Shown: piece after piece, positions 8,897 through 18,308 of the stretch | Position numbering within the stretch: position 1 is the first letter of the stretch | How the letters are laid out: every line of letters begins with the position of its first letter | Origin: an uncultured Draconibacterium sp. | GTDB lineage: Bacteria > Bacteroidota > Bacteroidia > Bacteroidales > Prolixibacteraceae | NCBI RefSeq assembly: GCF_963675065.1 | Contig: NZ_OY775905.1 | Location: 818,501-882,500 of the forward strand | Direction of reading: 5' to 3' | Length of the DNA: 64,000 nucleotides | Notes under the pieces: generated by a model | Told to the model about the DNA's origin: nothing | The model's database searches: none | Seen by the model: only the letters and a program-made list of their open reading frames with translations | Program-made: the position numbers and the translations under genes

Positions 8897-9885
8897 TAAC
8901 TATTTAAAATTTCCCAGATTCGGTCTTTTAATTGTTGAATATTAAACCCTGAAACGGCAGAAAAAAACAGGTGCGGGATATCGCCCAGCTCACTGCTGAT
9001 TTCCTTCATCAGCTCCTCATCCAGCATATCGGCTTTACTGATGGTTAAAAACCGCTGTTTGTCGAGCAATTCAGGGTTATATTTTTCGAGCTCGTTGAGC
9101 AATACTTTGTATTCTTTCAGGTGGTCTTTACTATCGGCCGGCACCATAAACAACAACATCGAGTTTCGCTCGATGTGCCTCAAGAAGCGCAGCCCCAGAC
9201 CTTTACCTTCGTGTGCGCCTTCAATAATTCCTGGAATATCGGCCATTACAAACGATCGTTGTTCGCGATGCCCGACAATACCCAAATTGGGTACAAGCGT
9301 GGTAAACGGGTAGTCGGCAATTTTAGGTTTTGCTGCCGAAACCACCGACAACAATGTTGATTTTCCGGCACTTGGGAAACCAACCAAGCCAACGTCGGCC
9401 AGCACTTTGAGCTCCAGTATTTTCCAGCCTTCCTCTCCTTCTTCGCCGGATTGCGCAAAACGAGGCGTTTGATGGGTCGATGTTTTAAAATGATCGTTTC
9501 CCAAACCTCCGCGGCCACCTTCTATCAGAATTTGCTCTTCGCCGTGTTTAGTTATCTCAAACAGGAATTCGCCTGTTTCCACATCGCGGGCCACAGTTCC
9601 CAGGGGCACATCCAGGTAAACATCCTCACCATCGGCACCAGTACTACGCTGCTTTCCCCCCGGTTCGCCGTGTCCGGCTTTAATATGTTTCCGGAATTTC
9701 AGATGAAGCAATGTCCACATCTGCTCATTGCCCACAAGAATAATATGGCCTCCACGACCACCATCGCCTCCATCGGGGCCTCCTTTGGCAACAAATTTCT
9801 CCCTGCGCAAATGCGCCGAGCCGGAACCTCCGTTACCCGACTGACAATGAATTCTTACGTAATCAACAAAATTGGTCTCTGCCAT
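8896..9885 (-). CDS. obgE: Obg-family GTPase
   Basis: 329 residues, an essential ribosome-assembly GTPase. The glycine-rich Obg fold occupies residues 1-160 (GNGGSGSAHLRREKF, GGPDGGDGGRGG). The G domain follows: G1 GFPSAGKST (about 168), the switch I segment IADYPFTTL, G3 DIPGIIEGAHEGKGLG, G4 SKAD (usually NKxD) and G5 FFSAVSG. The protein ends right after the G domain, without the extra C-terminal domain seen in some Gram-positive Obg proteins. It heads an operon with the PAP2 and MutS-like genes; a TATATTTG element lies 27 bp upstream. Confidence 0.95.
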   Translation of the reverse strand: MAETNFVDYVRIHCQSGNGGSGSAHLRREKFVAKGGPDGGDGGRGGHIILVGNEQMWTLLHLKFRKHIKAGHGEPGGKQRSTGADGEDVYLDVPLGTVARDVETGEFLFEITKHGEEQILIEGGRGGLGNDHFKTSTHQTPRFAQSGEEGEEGWKILELKVLADVGLVGFPSAGKSTLLSVVSAAKPKIADYPFTTLVPNLGIVGHREQRSFVMADIPGIIEGAHEGKGLGLRFLRHIERNSMLLFMVPADSKDHLKEYKVLLNELEKYNPELLDKQRFLTISKADMLDEELMKEISSELGDIPHLFFSAVSGFNIQQLKDRIWEILNS

Positions 9886-9911
9886 CTGATTTTTCCTGTT
9901 TGTTAACTTTA

Positions 9912-9919
9912 CAAATATA
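9912..9919 (-). promoter_or_regulatory. Candidate -7 element for obgE
   Basis: TATATTTG on the minus strand, matching TAnnTTTG. It falls directly after the U-tract of the adk terminator, so the adk terminator and the obgE promoter are packed within about 50 bp. No TTTG at the expected -33 spacing was found. Confidence 0.45.
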
Positions 9920-9924
9920 AAAAA

Positions 9925-9958
9925 GGTGAGACACCTGTCCTACAACAAGCTTCTCACC
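9925..9958 (-). terminator. Intrinsic terminator of hpt-adk
   Basis: On the minus strand GGTGAGA (9958-9952) pairs with TCTCACC (9931-9925), followed at once by a run of six T. It sits 15 bp after the adk stop. Confidence 0.8.
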
Positions 9959-9972
9959 CTTGTAAATCGATG

Positions 9973-10545
9973 TTATAATTTTTCTACAACTTCCTGTAAT
10001 CTACCTGCAATTTCCTCAATGGTTCCCATTCCGTTTACGTCGAAATGTTTACCCTGTGGTTTGTAGTATTCGATTAATGGAAGTGTTTTTTCAGTGTAAA
10101 CCGTAATGCGGTTTTCAATAATCGACTGGTTCTGATCGTCGGAACGGCCCGAAACTTTTCCACGGCTCAACAAACGATCGATCAATTCCTGTTTTTCAAC
10201 CTGCAGGCAAAGCATCCCCGAGATTGGCGTACCATTTCCGTTCAACAAAACATCCAGTGCTTTTGCCTGATCAACGGTACGCGGAAATCCGTCGAAAATA
10301 AAACCTTTCGCCTCTTTGTTCGCATCAAGTTTACTTTTAATCATTCCAATCACCACTTCATCAGGAACCAATTCTCCTTTATCCATGAAGTTTTTGGCTT
10401 CTTTTCCAAGTGCTGTTCCTTCTGCAATTTCGCTACGCAGCAAATCGCCGGTCGATAAATGGATCAGCTCAAATGATTTAATAAGAAATTCAGCCTGGGT
10501 TCCTTTTCCTGCGCCCGGTGGGCCAAACAATACGAGATTCAACAT
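9973..10545 (-). CDS. adk: Adenylate kinase
   Basis: 190 residues. It interconverts AMP + ATP and 2 ADP in the cytoplasm. Motifs are the P-loop GPPGAGKGTQ (residues 7-16), the AMP-binding STGDLLR (31-37) and GFPRTVDQA (about 85). The LID is the short form (RGKVSGRSDD) without zinc-binding cysteines. It lies 17 bp downstream of hpt, making a purine-metabolism pair. Confidence 0.95.
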   Translation of the reverse strand: MLNLVLFGPPGAGKGTQAEFLIKSFELIHLSTGDLLRSEIAEGTALGKEAKNFMDKGELVPDEVVIGMIKSKLDANKEAKGFIFDGFPRTVDQAKALDVLLNGNGTPISGMLCLQVEKQELIDRLLSRGKVSGRSDDQNQSIIENRITVYTEKTLPLIEYYKPQGKHFDVNGMGTIEEIAGRLQEVVEKL

Positions 10546-10562
10546 AATTTTTGGTTATTTTT

Positions 10563-11102
10563 TTATTTTACTACCGTGTAAATATCGATCAGATTTCTAC
10601 CGTAGCCGTCGTAGTCGAGTCCGTAACCTACGATAAAATCATTCGGGATCTCTATTCCCACATACTTTAGATCTACTTCTTTCTGAAGCGCATCCGGTTT
10701 TAACAGCAAGGTTGCCACCTGCACTTCTTTTGGATTCAATTTTTCCAGTTGCTCCAAAATATTGTTGATGGTAATTCCGGTATCAACAATATCTTCCAGA
10801 ATAACTACTGTTCGTCCTTCAATTTCTTCATTTAAACCGATCAGATGTTTCACTTTTCCGGTAGTTGAATCGCCCTGATACGAAGCCAGTTTTACAAACG
10901 AAATCTCCGACTCAACAAAGTCAATCCGCTTATAAATTTCGGCAGCAAACATAAACGAACCGTTTAAGATACAAAGAAAAAGCGGGTCTTTGCCAGCCAA
11001 CTCACTATTCATAGCTTCAGCCATTTGTTCAACAACTGAACGAATCTTTTCATATGGAATAAATATCTCAAATTCTTTATCCAGAATTTTTACCTTCTTC
11101 AT
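10563..11102 (-). CDS. hpt: Hypoxanthine phosphoribosyltransferase
   Basis: 179 residues. It makes IMP (and usually GMP) from hypoxanthine/guanine and PRPP in purine salvage. The PRPP-binding motif VVILEDIVDTGITI is at about 93-106, and FVGYGLDYDGYGRNL near the C-terminus is the typical purine-contacting loop (V-G-[YF]-G-L-D). It is transcribed with adk and divergent from purE across an 88-bp gap, so salvage and de novo purine genes sit back to back. Confidence 0.93.
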   Translation of the reverse strand: MKKVKILDKEFEIFIPYEKIRSVVEQMAEAMNSELAGKDPLFLCILNGSFMFAAEIYKRIDFVESEISFVKLASYQGDSTTGKVKHLIGLNEEIEGRTVVILEDIVDTGITINNILEQLEKLNPKEVQVATLLLKPDALQKEVDLKYVGIEIPNDFIVGYGLDYDGYGRNLIDIYTVVK

Positions 11103-11190
11103 ATGTGGATTTGATTTTTATTAATTGCTAATTTGCTGTATTTTCGTGCTGAAAATAAAAAGATACAAAGTAACAAATAAATTATAAAAC

Positions 11191-11697
11191 ATGACTCCAA
11201 AAGTTAGTATTATTATGGGCAGCACATCTGATTTAACAGTGATGGAAAAAGCTGCCAAATTGTTCGATGAGTTTGAAATTCCTTTCGAGATCAATGCTTT
11301 GTCTGCACATCGCACTCCGGAAGAAGTAGAACGCTTTGCCAAAGGAGCCAAAGACCGTGGTATTAAGGTTATAATTGCGGGTGCCGGAATGGCTGCTCAC
11401 CTGCCTGGTGTAATTGCAGCAATGACCCCGATTCCTGTAATTGGAGTTCCGATTAACGCCAGCTTATCAGGGTTTGATTCTATTCTTGCTATTCTGCAAA
11501 TGCCTCCGGGAATTCCGGTTGCAACAGTTGCTGTTAACGGCGCTATGAATGCTGCTATTTTAGCCACCCAAATGATGGCCACCGGCGATGAAGAATTGAT
11601 GGCAAAACTGGTTGAGTACAAAGAAAACCTGAAAGAGAAAATTGTAAAGGCCAACAAGGAACTTTCGGAGGTAAAGTACAGATTTAAAACAAACTAA
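11191..11697 (+). CDS. purE: N5-carboxyaminoimidazole ribonucleotide mutase
   Basis: 168 residues, class I PurE length. It moves the carboxylate of N5-CAIR to give CAIR in de novo purine synthesis. Visible motifs are IMGSTSDLTVM (about 8-18), LSAHRTPE (about 37-44) with the catalytic His, and IIAGAGMAAHLPGVIA (about 61-76). No purK is adjacent. It is followed by a perfect hairpin terminator. Confidence 0.95.
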   Translation: MTPKVSIIMGSTSDLTVMEKAAKLFDEFEIPFEINALSAHRTPEEVERFAKGAKDRGIKVIIAGAGMAAHLPGVIAAMTPIPVIGVPINASLSGFDSILAILQMPPGIPVATVAVNGAMNAAILATQMMATGDEELMAKLVEYKENLKEKIVKANKELSEVKYRFKTN

Positions 11698-11726
11698 TTG
11701 TAGTTAAAAATATTTTACTTAATTTT

Positions 11727-11752
11727 AAAGAGGTATTAATTAATACCTCTTT
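11727..11752 (+). terminator. Terminator of purE, a loopless 26-bp palindrome abutting the next start codon
   Basis: AAAGAGGTATTAA is followed immediately by its exact reverse complement TTAATACCTCTTT and further T residues. The T run ends at the ATG of the next gene (11757), so the terminator occupies the whole leader of that gene. Confidence 0.8.
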
Positions 11753-11756
11753 TTTT

Positions 11757-12575
11757 ATGTCTAAACCCTTGTACATACTGTTGGCATGCCTTACCATTCT
11801 ATCTTCGGCAGCCTCCTCACAAAACTACAAAGGAGGTGCACGCCCGGCTGCCCTTTCAAATGCTTTCGTTTCTGTTTCCGATACCTGGAGCACTTTTCAT
11901 AACCAGGCAACATTAGCACAATTAAATCAATTTTCTGCCGGCATTTACTACGAATCGAAATACGGAATTGATGAATTTGCGCTGGCAGCCACGAGCGTGG
12001 TTTTGCCAACCGCTGCCGGAACTTTTGGTTTGAGCTTTTACCAATTCGGAGAAGGGACATTCAAAGAACACAAAATCGGTTTTGCTTATGCAAAACAACT
12101 TTCTGAGCACTTTAACGCCGCCATTCAGTTCGATTATTTTACACAGCGTATGCCCGAAAATGCAGATGCCTTTTCGTTCGTGACTTTTGAGATTGGTGCA
12201 ACTTATCGGCTTACTGAACAAATTACCATAGGTGCCCACACTTACAACCCGGTAAAAAACGGCTACAATTACCCCGAAGAAAAAACAAAACTTCCGGCAG
12301 TTTACCGCCTGGGTGCTCATTATACTTTCGACCAACATGTGCTGGTGAGTTTGGAAACACAAAAAGAATCGGACCGCGATGCTGTGGTAAGAACCGGAAT
12401 GGAATTTATGCCACTCAAGAATCTGGCACTACGTTTTGGAATTTCGGGCAGGCCGGTTCAGTATACTGCAGGACTGGGCTATAGTTTCAAAAACATCAGT
12501 ACCGACATTGCTTTTAGCTATCACGGGAATCTAGGATTTACACCATCAGTTTCCATTCAATACAATATCAAATGA
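11757..12575 (+). CDS. Outer-membrane beta-barrel protein, PorV/PorQ-like
   Basis: 272 residues with a signal peptide (MSKPLYILLACLTILSSAAS). After it, GGARPAALSNAFVSVSDTWSTFHNQATLA resembles the N-terminal signature of PorV/PorQ/UPF0164-type barrels (G-x-R-x-x-A-x-x-x-A-[FY]-V-x-x-x-D), followed by alternating amphipathic strands and an ending of the FTPSVSIQYNIK type. PorV/PorQ proteins work in type IX secretion or lie near its machinery; the specific role here is not shown. It overlaps the following gene by 4 bp, so the two are translationally coupled. The start codon sits directly behind the purE terminator. Confidence 0.65.
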   Translation: MSKPLYILLACLTILSSAASSQNYKGGARPAALSNAFVSVSDTWSTFHNQATLAQLNQFSAGIYYESKYGIDEFALAATSVVLPTAAGTFGLSFYQFGEGTFKEHKIGFAYAKQLSEHFNAAIQFDYFTQRMPENADAFSFVTFEIGATYRLTEQITIGAHTYNPVKNGYNYPEEKTKLPAVYRLGAHYTFDQHVLVSLETQKESDRDAVVRTGMEFMPLKNLALRFGISGRPVQYTAGLGYSFKNISTDIAFSYHGNLGFTPSVSIQYNIK

Positions 12576-14614
12576 GAAAACTGATTCGACATATTATATT
12601 CATTATTCTTCAGCTGATTGTTTTGGCGGCATCTTCACAAAACAGTACACCGGATCAATTGATTGAATCGATACTGGAATCGCATCTCGACATAATTGAA
12701 GAAGGCACCGATGTGGCACTGATCATTCAGGACCTTGAATATTTTTTGGAACATCCTGTGAATATCAACGCAACAAGTGCCACTGAATTGGCACGACTCT
12801 ATTTGTTGAATGAAATACAAATTCAGAAATTGCTGGAGTATATTACCACTTACGGCCCGGTTTATTCCATTTTCGAACTCAAAACCATTGACGGATTTAC
12901 GCCCAACCTACTGCAAAAACTTGAATATTTTATTGAGTTTGGCCCCGAAGAACAGGCACGGCAAACATTAAAAGAACAGCTAAAATATGCCGATAATCAA
13001 ATGTTGTTACGAACACTTGGAAATCTGCAAAAAGCTCGCGGCTATAAAGAAAAAGACGATGGCGCAATTCCTTACGAAGGCAACCGGTTTCGGTACTACA
13101 CCCGCTATAATTTCAGGGCCGGCGACAAACTTTCGGCGGGAATAACGGCAGAGAAAGATCCTGGAGAAGTGTTTTTCAAGGGGTCCAACAAACATGGTTT
13201 CGATTATTACTCAGGGCACATCAGCTTTAAACTGAATAATACGTTTGAAAATATTTCAGTCGGTGATTATCTTGTTCGATCCGGGCAAGGATTGGTACTG
13301 TGGCAAGGTTACACCACCGGAAAATCCGAGAATGTTTTGGGAATAAGCAAAACCGGTCAGGGGGTTCGGGCATACACTTCGGTAGATGAGAATTTCTATT
13401 TCAGAGGAGCTGCAGGAACGGTAAAATTGGGCAACTCGCGGTTCAGTTTATTCTACTCGCACAAAAATGCAGATGGAAATTTGGAATACAACGATTCTGT
13501 CGTGACGCATTTCACAAGCCTTCAAAACTCTGGATATCACCGAACAGAAAGTGAAATCGCCGATGAAAAAACAGTGAAGTTCACTAACATAGGAGGTGTT
13601 TTTACTCATAATTTCAAGCACCTCAAACTGGGAGCAACTTTGGTTTTCCAGCAATTCGACCAACCATTTATCCGCAGCGACCAGCTTTACAATCAATTTC
13701 GTTTTCGGGGAACAGACAATTACACTGCCGGAGCCGATTATCTTTTTAGTAAAAACAACTATACGCTGTTTGGCGAGGCGGCCATATCCAAATCAAAAGG
13801 CAAAGCGGTAACACAAGGTGCAATAGTTCATGTAAACGATCAACTGGGATTTTCGGCCCTGTTTCGTCATTTCGATAAAGACTACCATGCTTTTTGGGCC
13901 AACACCATGGCCGAAGGTAGCAACATCAGCAACGAGTCGGGGCTTTATGTTGGAGTGCGATTTTTACCAGCAAAGTTTGTAACGCTTTCTGCCTACTCCG
14001 ATGTTTATCAATCAGAATGGTTTAACTACTCCACTGCCGGCCCGGCACGCTCGTGGGATATATTTACACAGGCCGATTTTCAGATTAGCGAAAAAATTGG
14101 TGCCTACCTGCGTTTTAAAAACGAGGAGAAAGATCAAAAATTCAAAAACGAAAACCGTTATATCAATCTTCCGGAACGCGTTCAAAAATTGCGTTTTCAT
14201 ATTCAGTTTCAGGCTTCGGAAACCATTCTGCTAAAAACTCGTGCCGAGCATGTTTATTACAAAGGCGATGAAAGTGAGAATGGATTTCTGCTCTTTCAGG
14301 ATATCCAATTCAAGCCCCGGGAATTTCCGATGAATCTTGCTGCACGGCTGGCCTGGTTTCATACCGAAAGTTATAACAGCCGTATTTATGCTTACGAAAA
14401 TGATATTCTTTATGCTTTTTCAATTCCGGCATATTACGGCAACGGATTTAGAACTTATCTCAATTTAAAATACCAGCCTGCAAAAAAAATCGAGTGCTGG
14501 CTAAAGCTTGCAAATACCTGGTGGACCGACCGTGAAACCATCAGTTCGGGCTATAACGAGATAGCCGGACAGCATAAAACAGAGTTAAAATTTCAGTTGA
14601 GGTTGAAATTTTGA
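12572..14614 (+). CDS. Helix-hairpin-helix domain fused to an outer-membrane barrel-like protein
   Basis: 680 residues with signal peptide (MRKLIRHIIFIILQLIVLAASS). Residues about 55-120 contain two ComEA-like helix-hairpin-helix units (VNINATSATELARLYLLNEIQI and PVYSIFELKTIDGFTPNLLQKL). The remaining 500 residues look like beta-barrel strands: repeated aromatic/Gly amphipathic stretches such as GDYLVRSGQGLVLWQGY, ending in an aromatic-rich segment and LKFQLRLKF. HhH normally binds DNA, so a secreted HhH on an outer-membrane barrel may hint at DNA handling or a different use of the fold. Translationally coupled to the preceding barrel gene. Confidence 0.7.
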   Translation: MRKLIRHIIFIILQLIVLAASSQNSTPDQLIESILESHLDIIEEGTDVALIIQDLEYFLEHPVNINATSATELARLYLLNEIQIQKLLEYITTYGPVYSIFELKTIDGFTPNLLQKLEYFIEFGPEEQARQTLKEQLKYADNQMLLRTLGNLQKARGYKEKDDGAIPYEGNRFRYYTRYNFRAGDKLSAGITAEKDPGEVFFKGSNKHGFDYYSGHISFKLNNTFENISVGDYLVRSGQGLVLWQGYTTGKSENVLGISKTGQGVRAYTSVDENFYFRGAAGTVKLGNSRFSLFYSHKNADGNLEYNDSVVTHFTSLQNSGYHRTESEIADEKTVKFTNIGGVFTHNFKHLKLGATLVFQQFDQPFIRSDQLYNQFRFRGTDNYTAGADYLFSKNNYTLFGEAAISKSKGKAVTQGAIVHVNDQLGFSALFRHFDKDYHAFWANTMAEGSNISNESGLYVGVRFLPAKFVTLSAYSDVYQSEWFNYSTAGPARSWDIFTQADFQISEKIGAYLRFKNEEKDQKFKNENRYINLPERVQKLRFHIQFQASETILLKTRAEHVYYKGDESENGFLLFQDIQFKPREFPMNLAARLAWFHTESYNSRIYAYENDILYAFSIPAYYGNGFRTYLNLKYQPAKKIECWLKLANTWWTDRETISSGYNEIAGQHKTELKFQLRLKF

Positions 14615-14652
14615 TTTTGAATAACTTACTTTGTCAGGTTAAAATTTAAATA

Positions 14653-15795
14653 ATGCGAGACATTAATTTTGATGATATTCGCCCCTACACCGACAAAGAA
14701 GTTAAAGCTAAGATAAAGCAACTAGTTAAGGATAAAACCTTTGACGACGTTCTGCATCACCTGTTTAAAAACCGGCCAAAGGTTGAAATGGTAAAATTTC
14801 AGTTGCGCCGGGTAAGCAGTATCAAACAGCTACAAGGCGTATTTATTTACGACCTTTTGCACTGGTTGGTTGACAAAACTTCCGACGGACTAAAAGTTAC
14901 AGGAATTGACAAGCTGGACAAAACCAAACCTTACCTGTTTATTTCGAACCACCGCGATATTATTCTGGATGCCGCTTTATTGAACTTCCTTATTTTCGAG
15001 CACGGTATGAACACCACCCAGATTGCCATTGGCGACAACCTGTTGCAATACGAGTGGATAGAACATACAGTTAAGCTGAATCGCTCGTTCGTAATTAAAC
15101 GAAATTTGCCACCACGCGAACTGATGATGGCATCGAAAAAGGTTTCGCATTTTATTCGCAAATCAATTACTGAAGATAAACTTTCGGTGTGGATTGCACA
15201 ACGCGAAGGACGCACAAAAGACGGCAACGACAAAACACAGGAAAGTGTTTTAAAAATGCTGAACATGAGCAACAAGGGGGGCATTTCGGATGGATTTAAT
15301 GAACTGAATATTGTTCCGGTTTCCATTTCGTACGAGATTGAACCTTGCGGCTTGCCTAAACTTCGTGAACTGATAAAAAAAGAGCATTACGGCCGGGCAA
15401 AACAAAGCAAAGACGATTTGAAAGCCATGTCGATGGGAATGTTTGCACCAAAAGGAAGAATGCGTTTTGCTTTCGGGACACCAATTGAAACGCATTTTGA
15501 ACTGGCCAAAAATAACGAACAGCGCAATGCCTACATTCGCCGTTTGGCAGAAATGATTGACGACCAGATTTACAAAAACTACAAACTTTGGCCAAGCAAT
15601 TTTGCGGCTTACGATATGCTGATGCAGGAACACCGCTTTAAAGACCGGTACACTGCTGAAGAGCAAAAGAAATTTGAAATTATGGTGGAGCAGGCAATGG
15701 TACACATTGATTTCCCGATAACCGATATCCAGGAACGTTTTCTGAAACTGTACGCTTACCCGGTAATTAATAAATTTGACAGACCGAAAAAATAA
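14653..15795 (+). CDS. PlsC-like glycerolipid acyltransferase
   Basis: 380 residues. The acyltransferase core shows block I as FISNHRDIILDAALL (about 96-110), in which the spacing between His and the following acidic residues departs from strict HX4D unless the Asp in HRD is used. Block II is RSFVIKRNLPPRE and block III IAQREGRTKDG. A later segment IVPVSISYEIEP matches the VPV block. Family members acylate (lyso)phosphatidic acid at the inner membrane. It is longer than classical PlsC, with about 65 residues before and about 120 after the core, as in a Bacteroidota subfamily. The exact acceptor is unknown. Confidence 0.8.
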   Translation: MRDINFDDIRPYTDKEVKAKIKQLVKDKTFDDVLHHLFKNRPKVEMVKFQLRRVSSIKQLQGVFIYDLLHWLVDKTSDGLKVTGIDKLDKTKPYLFISNHRDIILDAALLNFLIFEHGMNTTQIAIGDNLLQYEWIEHTVKLNRSFVIKRNLPPRELMMASKKVSHFIRKSITEDKLSVWIAQREGRTKDGNDKTQESVLKMLNMSNKGGISDGFNELNIVPVSISYEIEPCGLPKLRELIKKEHYGRAKQSKDDLKAMSMGMFAPKGRMRFAFGTPIETHFELAKNNEQRNAYIRRLAEMIDDQIYKNYKLWPSNFAAYDMLMQEHRFKDRYTAEEQKKFEIMVEQAMVHIDFPITDIQERFLKLYAYPVINKFDRPKK

Positions 15796-15805
15796 TCGGA
15801 CTACT

Positions 15806-16438
15806 ATGCAATCAATTATCTGGGACTGGAACGGCACGCTGTTAAACGATCTTGACTTTTGCATTTCGACCATTAATGTGTTATTAAAAAAACGCGAGCT
15901 CGATTTGCTTGATCGTTTCTCTTATAAAGAAGTGTTTTCATTTCCTGTGAAGGATTATTACCAGGCAATTGGCTTCGATTTTTCAAAAGAAGATTTTTCA
16001 ATACCAGCCCACGAATTTATTGATCTCTACAATTCGGGAGTTGCGCAGTGCAACTTGCATGCTGCTGCAAAAGATGTATTGGAGCATTTTAAAAACATGG
16101 GATTAAGGCAATTTGTACTTTCAGCAATGCAACAAGATATGTTGGAGCATACTTTAAAACACCAGAATATTTTTGATTATTTCGAAGGAATAGCCGGACT
16201 GAACGATCACTATGCAGTTTCTAAAATTGAGCGTGGTGAACAGTTAATCGACCACTTTTCAATCAACAAAGCACAGGCAACCATTATTGGCGATACTAAC
16301 CACGATTTTGAGGTAGCACAACAACTGGAAGTTGATTGTATTTTGGTAGCTGACGGACACCAGTCGAAAGAGCGCTTAGAAGCAACAGGCGCCAAAGTAA
16401 TTGACGATCTGCAGCAGCTTAAAACACTTCCGCTTTAA
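15806..16438 (+). CDS. HAD-family phosphatase, phosphoglycolate phosphatase-like
   Basis: 210 residues from the ATG at 15806. An upstream in-frame ATG at 15776 would overlap the acyltransferase by 20 bp and add ten residues before the HAD start, so 15806 is preferred. Motif I is IIWDWNGTLL (nucleophile Asp; the usual DxDGT is DWNGT), motif II is the Ser in FVLSAMQQ, the motif III Lys is probably in SKIERG, and motif IV is IIGDTNHDFEVA. A helical cap lies between motifs I and II. The substrate is not determinable. The last 4 bp overlap the convergent recJ end. Confidence 0.82.
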   Translation: MQSIIWDWNGTLLNDLDFCISTINVLLKKRELDLLDRFSYKEVFSFPVKDYYQAIGFDFSKEDFSIPAHEFIDLYNSGVAQCNLHAAAKDVLEHFKNMGLRQFVLSAMQQDMLEHTLKHQNIFDYFEGIAGLNDHYAVSKIERGEQLIDHFSINKAQATIIGDTNHDFEVAQQLEVDCILVADGHQSKERLEATGAKVIDDLQQLKTLPL

Positions 16439-18162
16439 TCCAGAAACTCGCGTTTTTTGATATCTCTTATAAACAGCTGAAGATTAGTTTTACCCCGGTA
16501 TTCGTTTTCATTTATCGAATAACAAACATCAAAAGGCGAACCTGAAGTAATTACATCGTACGCATCCGATTGATTAAATGCAATTCCCGGGAATATTCCT
16601 GAATTTACATCGGGCTCAACCAGATCGAGTTTTAAGTGCTCCTGATTTTTTCCAACCAGTCGGCTGGTACCGGCATCAAAAACATCTTCGGTAACAAAAA
16701 CAGGAGTCATATTGTGCGGACCGAACGGAGCAAATTGTTTCAGAATGCGGTAAAAGCGTGGCGTAATTTCGCTTAACGCGATTTTTGCATCCACCTCAAT
16801 GCTTTGAATTTGCTGTTTGTCGGTAATTTGTTTAGTTACGATCTCTTCAAAACGTTGTCTGAACTCGGGAATATTTTCAATTTTCATGGTCAATCCTGCA
16901 GCGTACATGTGTCCTCCATACGATTCCAGCAAATCGCTGCACTGACCTATGGCTTCGTACAAATCAAAATCGCGCACCGAACGTGCCGATCCGGTTGCCA
17001 ATCCATTCGATTCGGTTAAGATTATCGTTGGGCGATAATACTGCTCGGTAACCCGCGATGCCACAATTCCAACCACTCCTTTATGCCAGTCGCGGTTATA
17101 CAGAACAGTACTGTTCTTGCCTTTAAACTCCGGGCTGTTTTCGATGGTATCCAGAGCATCCTGAGTAATATCGCGATCGAGCGTTTTTCGTATTTCGTTA
17201 AACGTGTCAATCTCTTCACCCAGCAAATCCGATTTATCCTCATCGGTTGAAACCAAAATCTGCACCGATTTTTTACCGTGCTCAATTCTACCCGACGCAT
17301 TTAAGCGGGGCCCGATTTTAAACACAATATCGCTAATGGTAATTTCGGTTCCTGAGATACCTGCAAAATTTATAATGGTTTGCAAACCTATTCCCGGATT
17401 CGAGTTCAGTTTCTTAAGGCCGTAATATGCCAAAACCCGGTTTTCTCCGGTTATCGGAACAATATCAGCAGCAATACTCACTGCTACTAAATCGAGCAGA
17501 TCGTAAATTTCTTCGTAATCAATTTCGTGTCTTTTGCAGTAAGCCTGTAACAGCTTGAATCCTACGCCGCAACCCGAAAGTTCTTTGTAAGGATAATTGC
17601 AATCCGATTGTTTCGCATCCAGTACTGCAACAGCCGGCGGTACTTCATCATCCGGATTATGATGATCGCAAATAATAAAATCTATCCCACGCTCTTTTGC
17701 TTTTGCAATTTTTTCAACAGCTTTAATTCCGCAGTCGAGCGCAACAATCAAGGTTACCCCTTTTTCAACGGCATAATCGATACTTTTTGGCGAAATTCCA
17801 TATCCTTCGCTGTAACGGTCGGGGATGTAATATTCAATATCTTTTATGCGCTGTTTTAAAAACGAATATACCAGCGCTACCGAAGTAGTTCCGTCAACAT
17901 CGTAATCGCCGTAAACAATTACTTTTTCATTATTTTCAATTGCCTGATCCAATCGAGCAATCGCTTTATCCATGTCTTTCATCAGAAAAGGATCGTGCAG
18001 ATCGCTTAGTCGGGGGCGGAAAAAAGCTTTGGCTTCAGGGTAGGTTTTAATTCCGCGCTGTACCAGCAGGCGGGCTATTACCATGTTCACATTTAACGCC
18101 GCAGAAAGGTGTTTTACCTCGTTTTGGTCGCCTTGTTTTTTTAAGTTCCAAATTCTATCCAT
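16435..18162 (-). CDS. recJ: Single-stranded-DNA-specific exonuclease RecJ
   Basis: 575 residues, the normal RecJ length. It degrades ssDNA 5' to 3' in recombination and repair. DHH-domain motifs are visible: VYGDYDVDGTTS (about 80-91), LDCGIK, ICDHHNPD (about 164) and LDLVAVSIAADIVP; DHHA1 has SARSVRDFDLYEA and the GGH motif in SYGGHMYAAGLT. The C-terminal OB region follows. The gene is divergent from lysS and convergent with the HAD gene. Confidence 0.94.
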   Translation of the reverse strand: MDRIWNLKKQGDQNEVKHLSAALNVNMVIARLLVQRGIKTYPEAKAFFRPRLSDLHDPFLMKDMDKAIARLDQAIENNEKVIVYGDYDVDGTTSVALVYSFLKQRIKDIEYYIPDRYSEGYGISPKSIDYAVEKGVTLIVALDCGIKAVEKIAKAKERGIDFIICDHHNPDDEVPPAVAVLDAKQSDCNYPYKELSGCGVGFKLLQAYCKRHEIDYEEIYDLLDLVAVSIAADIVPITGENRVLAYYGLKKLNSNPGIGLQTIINFAGISGTEITISDIVFKIGPRLNASGRIEHGKKSVQILVSTDEDKSDLLGEEIDTFNEIRKTLDRDITQDALDTIENSPEFKGKNSTVLYNRDWHKGVVGIVASRVTEQYYRPTIILTESNGLATGSARSVRDFDLYEAIGQCSDLLESYGGHMYAAGLTMKIENIPEFRQRFEEIVTKQITDKQQIQSIEVDAKIALSEITPRFYRILKQFAPFGPHNMTPVFVTEDVFDAGTSRLVGKNQEHLKLDLVEPDVNSGIFPGIAFNQSDAYDVITSGSPFDVCYSINENEYRGKTNLQLFIRDIKKREFLD

Positions 18163-18300
18163 GCTGCGTTATCGTGTTTCTCAAGATGTGAATGGCAAAG
18201 ATACAAAATGCAATCGCATATGGAAATAAAACATTCACCCTCAACATTATTTTTTAATTGATTCAATGTTACAACAACAATTACAACCAAACTGTTTTAT

Positions 18301-18308
18301 TATCTTTG
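18301..18308 (+). promoter_or_regulatory. Candidate -7 element for lysS
   Basis: TATCTTTG matches TAnnTTTG, 94 bp before the lysS start, in the 240-bp recJ-lysS divergent gap. No clear TTTG at the -33 spacing. Confidence 0.5.
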
